Source: a virus
IMG/VR virus record: IMGVR_UViG_3300036804_000342
Span: 1 to 22,921 of that record
Length of the DNA: 22,921 nucleotides
Strand: one strand, 5' to 3'
This document shows, piece by piece, positions 20,729-22,921 of the stretch. Both the position numbers and the translations under genes were made by a program. The notes beneath the pieces were generated by a model, which was given only the letters and a program-made list of their open reading frames with translations, had not been told where the DNA came from and searched no databases. The stretch's first letter is position 1. Every line of letters starts with the position of its first letter.

Positions 20729-22921
20729 ATGAGGCCCATCGGAAAGCGGAATCACGCCTACGCCCCTCCCAGCTTCGGGAATTGGCATCTCACGGCGTTT
20801 TTTTCGCGACAGATGCTGTGGATGACAGCTTTTGTTGTCATCAGCTGCGCCCTCGCCGGCTTCGCCCAGGTCTCAAATGAAACCGGGACCTTCGTCAAGC
20901 AGGGCAGCTTCACTTCTCCGCAAGTCGCGGCTCCTTCGCCGCCGATCTCTCCCACAGCGTTTAGCATCCACGTGCATAACCCGGCGATGACCTTGCCCAC
21001 GATTCCAATCGGCGGGCTCCGCATCTGGGGAACCGGCACCGCGCAGTGGAACACGATCGAAGGTGGGACGCTCATGAGCCCGACCTTTGACTTCTCGGGA
21101 ATCGGAGACGAGACCGCCGGAACCGGATGGATCGGGTACGCCAAGCAGTTCAACGTCGATCTGATCTTCACCTTCGGGCAGGTGCCTCGTTTCGGTTCGG
21201 TGCTTTCTGTCGACTCGCCCGCCAATTTTCCGATCGCTTTTCCCGTGGCAAACAACGGAATCTCATGGAGCGGGAGTGTCGCAACCGTCACCACGCTGCA
21301 GCGCCAGAATTCCACGGCCGGCGACAGCGTCACCATCGCCGGCGCGACGGGATGCCCCTTCACGATCAATTCAACTTTCACGCTCACTCTGGCGAACAAC
21401 CCTACCGATTATCCCTGGACCTACAGCTTCAACGTGACCGGAGCGACCGGATCCGGCAACTGCGGAGGATCCGCGGCCACGATCACCAACAATGCGCAAA
21501 CTGCGACCAGGTGCAAGGGCACCGGCGCACCTCCGAACGGTCAGGGCGGAGGCTGTTATTCGCCGTATGACGTTGCCGTCGATGGCACCGGCCCCGACGC
21601 ATTTCTGCAGGCCTTTGAAACCGCGTTCATCACTTACCTGGTCGCTCACGATCCCATGCACCGCATGAAGTACTGGGAGATGTGGAACGAGCCCCAGGGC
21701 CCGGGATATTTCAACGGCTCGATCAAGCAGATGGCGCGCATGCAGAGGGACACATATAACCTGATCGCCGCCTCGGCGCGTCCCGACATCATCCTTACCT
21801 CGCCGGCACCGTCGGGAGGCCTGACTTCGCCCGCGGCTTATCTCGGCCTGTTCGCCGCCGACTCTTCGAACCCGCTGCAATATGCCAAGCAGATCGACTT
21901 TCATTCCTACAATTTCGCGCTCACTGGGTCGCAGGCGCCGAATCCCGGGGACGTGCTCACCATCGCCGCCAACGTGCGGGTCGCGATCGCTCCCTACATC
22001 GCCGGCAGGAATTTGCCTTTCGTGGTTTCAGAAGGCAGCTGGGGTGAAGGCACCTGGTCTCTTTCGGGACCCCAGGGGCCGAATACCGGTACCACCGCGA
22101 TCCTGAATCATGCCGACTGGGTTGCGCTCTGGGAGACCTATCACGTCTGCGCCGGAATCTCGCGTCAGTACTGGTTCGCATGGGATCAGAACAACGGATC
22201 CGGACTGATCACGGGAACGACGATGCCGATCGGCACCGAGCCGTCGGCGACCGGCTGGGCCGTCGCACATGACTGGCTCGCGAATGCGAACCTGGTGCAG
22301 ACCTGCCGGCAGGATCTCGCACGCAACTGGACGGTTCAGGTCGCGCGCGCCGGCGGCTATCTCGGCACCATGCTGTGGAACCTGAATCTCACGACCATCG
22401 GCAGCTATACGATCCCGGCGGGGGTCTATACCCAATATCGCGACATTAGCGGCAATGTGCATTTGATCTCGCCGACGCAGACTTCGGTTCCCGTGCAGGC
22501 GGATCCGATTTTCCTCGAGACCGGTCCTCCCCCTTTCAAGATCACCAGTCCGATCATGATGCCCTCGGGTTTGCAGGGCGCCTTCTACATGAGCGCGCTC
22601 TCATCGAGCGGCGGATCGGGCGCGAGCACTTACAGCGAACTTACTCTGCCTTCGCCGCTCGGAGCAGCTGGTCTGTCGCTCGACCCGGCGACCGGCGACA
22701 TTACCGGCACGCCATCGACCTCGGGAAACCTGAATACAACGGTGTGGGCTCTCGACGCCGCGGGATCGAGTTACACCCAGAACATCGTGATCAACGTCGC
22801 CGCGTCTTCATCGGGCAACCTCGACGATCTCTATTGCCCGAGTGGGGATTCATCCTGCAATTTCGGAGGCACCGATGGGCCGGCACAATTGCCGATCACC
22901 GGCATGTCGACCGATCCCGCG
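20729..22921 (+). CDS. Exported clan-A glycoside hydrolase with tail-fibre-like insert and Ig-like domain (3' end cut)
   Basis: The frame is open from ATG 20729 to the window edge (731 codons). It has a hydrophobic segment at about 30-47 ending AGFA before Gln, a Sec signal peptide or anchor. A beta/alpha-barrel glycosidase follows: IHVHNP near 80, GGLRIWG near 95, DLIFTFGQ near 150, YWEMWNEP with the acid/base Glu at 321, DFHSYNF with H392, and FVVSEGSWGE with the nucleophile Glu probably at 435. Residues about 170-275 interrupt the barrel with a beta segment (SVATVTTLQR, AGDSVTIAGATGC) typical of phage fibres. An Ig-like domain lies at about 605-690 (LSLDPATGDITGTPSTSG). The layout fits GH39/GH5-like enzymes; the substrate is unknown. 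It would cut polysaccharide outside the host cell. Confidence 0.72.
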   Translation, partial: MRPIGKRNHAYAPPSFGNWHLTAFFSRQMLWMTAFVVISCALAGFAQVSNETGTFVKQGSFTSPQVAAPSPPISPTAFSIHVHNPAMTLPTIPIGGLRIWGTGTAQWNTIEGGTLMSPTFDFSGIGDETAGTGWIGYAKQFNVDLIFTFGQVPRFGSVLSVDSPANFPIAFPVANNGISWSGSVATVTTLQRQNSTAGDSVTIAGATGCPFTINSTFTLTLANNPTDYPWTYSFNVTGATGSGNCGGSAATITNNAQTATRCKGTGAPPNGQGGGCYSPYDVAVDGTGPDAFLQAFETAFITYLVAHDPMHRMKYWEMWNEPQGPGYFNGSIKQMARMQRDTYNLIAASARPDIILTSPAPSGGLTSPAAYLGLFAADSSNPLQYAKQIDFHSYNFALTGSQAPNPGDVLTIAANVRVAIAPYIAGRNLPFVVSEGSWGEGTWSLSGPQGPNTGTTAILNHADWVALWETYHVCAGISRQYWFAWDQNNGSGLITGTTMPIGTEPSATGWAVAHDWLANANLVQTCRQDLARNWTVQVARAGGYLGTMLWNLNLTTIGSYTIPAGVYTQYRDISGNVHLISPTQTSVPVQADPIFLETGPPPFKITSPIMMPSGLQGAFYMSALSSSGGSGASTYSELTLPSPLGAAGLSLDPATGDITGTPSTSGNLNTTVWALDAAGSSYTQNIVINVAASSSGNLDDLYCPSGDSSCNFGGTDGPAQLPITGMSTDPA

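Noticed and set aside
20758-21399. 213-residue antisense frame opposite the glycosidase start
   Set aside because: Opposite to signal peptide and barrel motifs of the + strand gene; no recognised family or binding site.
1-22921. tRNA genes, integrase, attachment sites or insertion sequences
   Set aside because: Looked for and not seen; no cloverleaf-like stretch, recombinase motif or transposase was found, so lysogeny cannot be judged from this window.

Overview
The window reads as a stretch of a tailed-phage genome (a prophage or a viral contig; nothing here decides which). Every supported gene is on the + strand. Genes are packed with ATGA, TGATG, TAATG, GTGA and TTGA stop/start overlaps, and the DNA is GC-rich (about 60% by eye). 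The host is probably a soil-type bacterium, with Acidobacteriota my first guess. That guess rests on the export signals ending Ala-Gln, the putative-Ig (He_PIG-like) domain, the Fis-type HTH proteins and the general style of the sequence. It is inference. No integrase, repressor, tRNA or attachment site is visible.

Layout. (1) 1-2086: a two-gene unit made of a small conserved protein (fused in frame to a zinc-ribbon segment) and a DUF6745 protein. The DUF6745 gene carries a 55-copy, 9-bp tandem array encoding 165 residues of [D/A]-A-[R/L]. (2) 2102-4312: small accessory genes, two of them tiny membrane proteins, an AP2/HNH-type homing-like endonuclease with the small gene that overlaps it, and a clear intrinsic terminator at 2505-2540. 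(3) 4317-8078: an early or middle gene cluster with two small Fis-type HTH proteins at either end, short unknown proteins, a conserved phage protein carrying an internal J-domain, a zinc-binding protein and a coiled-coil/tail-anchor membrane protein. (4) 8098-18446: the packaging and head module in HK97-like order: HNH endonuclease, candidate cos region, P27-type small terminase, large terminase, portal, S49 (SppA-like) head protease, HK97-fold capsid protein, post-capsid structural protein, gp6-like connector and head-tail joining protein. (5) 17632-22921: three proteins with predicted Sec signal peptides interleaved with or following the head-tail genes: a small beta-rich protein, a 615-aa fibre-like protein and, running off the end, a clan-A glycoside hydrolase with an inserted tail-fibre-like beta domain and a C-terminal Ig-like domain.

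How it works together. The HNH protein, terminases and portal package DNA into a shell built from the capsid protein. The S49 protease matures the shell, and the connector plus joining protein close the head. No tail tube, tape measure or tail assembly gene appears. Instead the head-closure genes run straight into exported fibre/glycosidase genes, which suggests polysaccharide binding and cleavage at the host surface or in its surroundings. The most unusual items are the 55-copy two-site repeat array, the exported glycosidase with its inserted phage-type domain, the connector with a long insertion, and the duplicated cysteine cluster on the head protease.
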